The translations under genes were made by a program, and so were the position numbers. The notes beneath the pieces are model-generated. The model was given only the letters and a program-made list of their open reading frames with translations. It was not told the origin of the DNA and did not search any database. 64,000 bases of DNA from Caballeronia calidae (lineage in GTDB: Bacteria > Pseudomonadota > Gammaproteobacteria > Burkholderiales > Burkholderiaceae): assembly GCF_900044055.2 (NCBI RefSeq), contig NZ_FCOX02000043.1:1-64000 (forward strand), read 5' to 3'. Below are positions 63,363 through 64,000 of this stretch, piece after piece. Within the stretch, counting starts at the first letter, position 1; each line of letters begins with the position of its first letter.

Positions 63363-64000
63363 ATGAGTCATTCAACCCTGCCGCTCGAAGGCGTTCGCGT
63401 GATCGAGTTCACGCATATGGTGATGGGCCCGACCTGCGGCATGATCCTCGCGGATCTCGGCGCGGAAGTCATCAAGATCGAGCCGCCCGGCGGCGACAAG
63501 ACGCGCAATCTGCCGGGTCTCGGCATCGGCTTCTTTCGCTCGTTCAATCGCAACAAGAAGAGCGTCGTCATCGACATCAACACGGAAGAGGGGCGCGAAG
63601 CCGCGATCGAGCTGATCGGTGAATGCGACGTGCTGCTCGAAAATTTCCGTCCCGGTCTGATGGCGAAGCTCGGGCTCGATTATGAAACCTTGTCGAAAGC
63701 GCATCCGAAGCTCATCTACGTTTCGCACAAGGGCTTCCTGCCGGGCCCGTATGAAAAGCGTCTCGCGCTCGACGAAGTCGTGCAGATGATGGGCGGCCTC
63801 GCCTACATGACCGGCCCGGAGGGCAGGCCGCTGCGCGCGGGGACATCTGTCAACGACATCATGGGCGGCATGTTCGGCGCGATCGGCGTGCTCGCCGCGC
63901 TGCGCGAACGCGATCTCACCGGGCGCGGCCAGGAAGTGCAGAGCGCGCTCTTCGAGAACTGCGTGTTTCTCTCCGCGCAGCACATGCAGCAATACGCGAT
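63363..64000 (+). CDS. Family III (CaiB/BaiF) CoA transferase, N-terminal part
   Basis: 212 residues visible; the gene continues past the right edge. LPLEGVRVIEFTHMVMGPTCGMILADLGAEVIKIEPPGGD is the family N-terminus and SVNDIMGGM contains the catalytic Asp165. GAGGACGAT precedes the ATG, 7 bases after the lyase stop, so both form an operon. It transfers CoA between acyl acids; donor and acceptor cannot be told. Confidence 0.92.
   Translation, partial: MSHSTLPLEGVRVIEFTHMVMGPTCGMILADLGAEVIKIEPPGGDKTRNLPGLGIGFFRSFNRNKKSVVIDINTEEGREAAIELIGECDVLLENFRPGLMAKLGLDYETLSKAHPKLIYVSHKGFLPGPYEKRLALDEVVQMMGGLAYMTGPEGRPLRAGTSVNDIMGGMFGAIGVLAALRERDLTGRGQEVQSALFENCVFLSAQHMQQYA

Overview
The window is GC-rich, densely packed proteobacterial DNA. 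Codon usage, the acetoin (aco) operon layout, the type of ParA, ParB and Rep proteins, and the many LysR, MFS and GST-type genes point to the Burkholderiaceae, most likely Caballeronia or Paraburkholderia. A ParA-ParB-Rep block sits at 9.8-13.6 kb, so the window probably covers the replication and partition region of a secondary chromosome or megaplasmid. The genus and replicon assignments are inferences; no rRNA, tRNA, IS element or CRISPR array was found.

Layout. 0-7.5 kb: the first codons of a thiolase, a long AT-rich gap, a self-sufficient CYP116B-type P450, an autotransporter passenger without its barrel, a dienelactone-hydrolase/SnoaL fusion without catalytic residues, and an NRAMP transporter. 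7.6-16 kb: a large tyrosine recombinase, parA-parB, a 300-base segment full of hairpins, a replication initiator, and an RpoD paralogue. 16-21 kb: an exported protein, a chemoreceptor, a GST, an exported protein and an SDR. 21.4-28.7 kb: acoR, a sigma-54 promoter, acoXABC and a lipoate ligase. 28.7-38.2 kb: envelope proteins, a DeoR regulator, a Nudix enzyme, modABC with a ModE-like operator, a liuC-like hydratase, a GST and a YhcG/DUF1016 nuclease-like protein. 38.2-50.8 kb: a sorbosone-dehydrogenase-like enzyme with its cytochrome c, several lipoproteins, a 50-residue peptide coupled to a VOC protein, a Cache-domain protein, a PHB-depolymerase-like lipoprotein, an MFS/Ldh/LysR group, and an orphan solute-binding protein with a pyruvyltransferase. 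50.8-64 kb: LysR with a DHA2 exporter, a small K+ channel, an SDR, a diguanylate cyclase, a candidate structured RNA, a tyrosine phosphatase, a SET-domain protein, a GlcD-type oxidoreductase, an EamA transporter with a His-rich tail, a cupin, LysR, HMG-CoA lyase and a truncated family III CoA transferase.

How the genes work together. ParA, ParB and Rep should maintain the replicon, and the recombinase may resolve dimers. AcoR with sigma-54 should switch on acoXABC, whose E2 needs lipoate; the adjacent ligase could supply it, and no E3 gene is present. ModABC imports molybdate. HMG-CoA lyase, the methylglutaconyl-CoA-hydratase-like enzyme and the CoA transferase fit branched-chain or acyl-CoA catabolism.

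The most unusual signals are non-coding. They are covarying hairpins and a start-codon hairpin ahead of rep, a repeat-rich parA leader, a 36-base paired DnaA-box-like element present twice, and an orphan terminator preceded by mutually exclusive stems near 55.8 kb.
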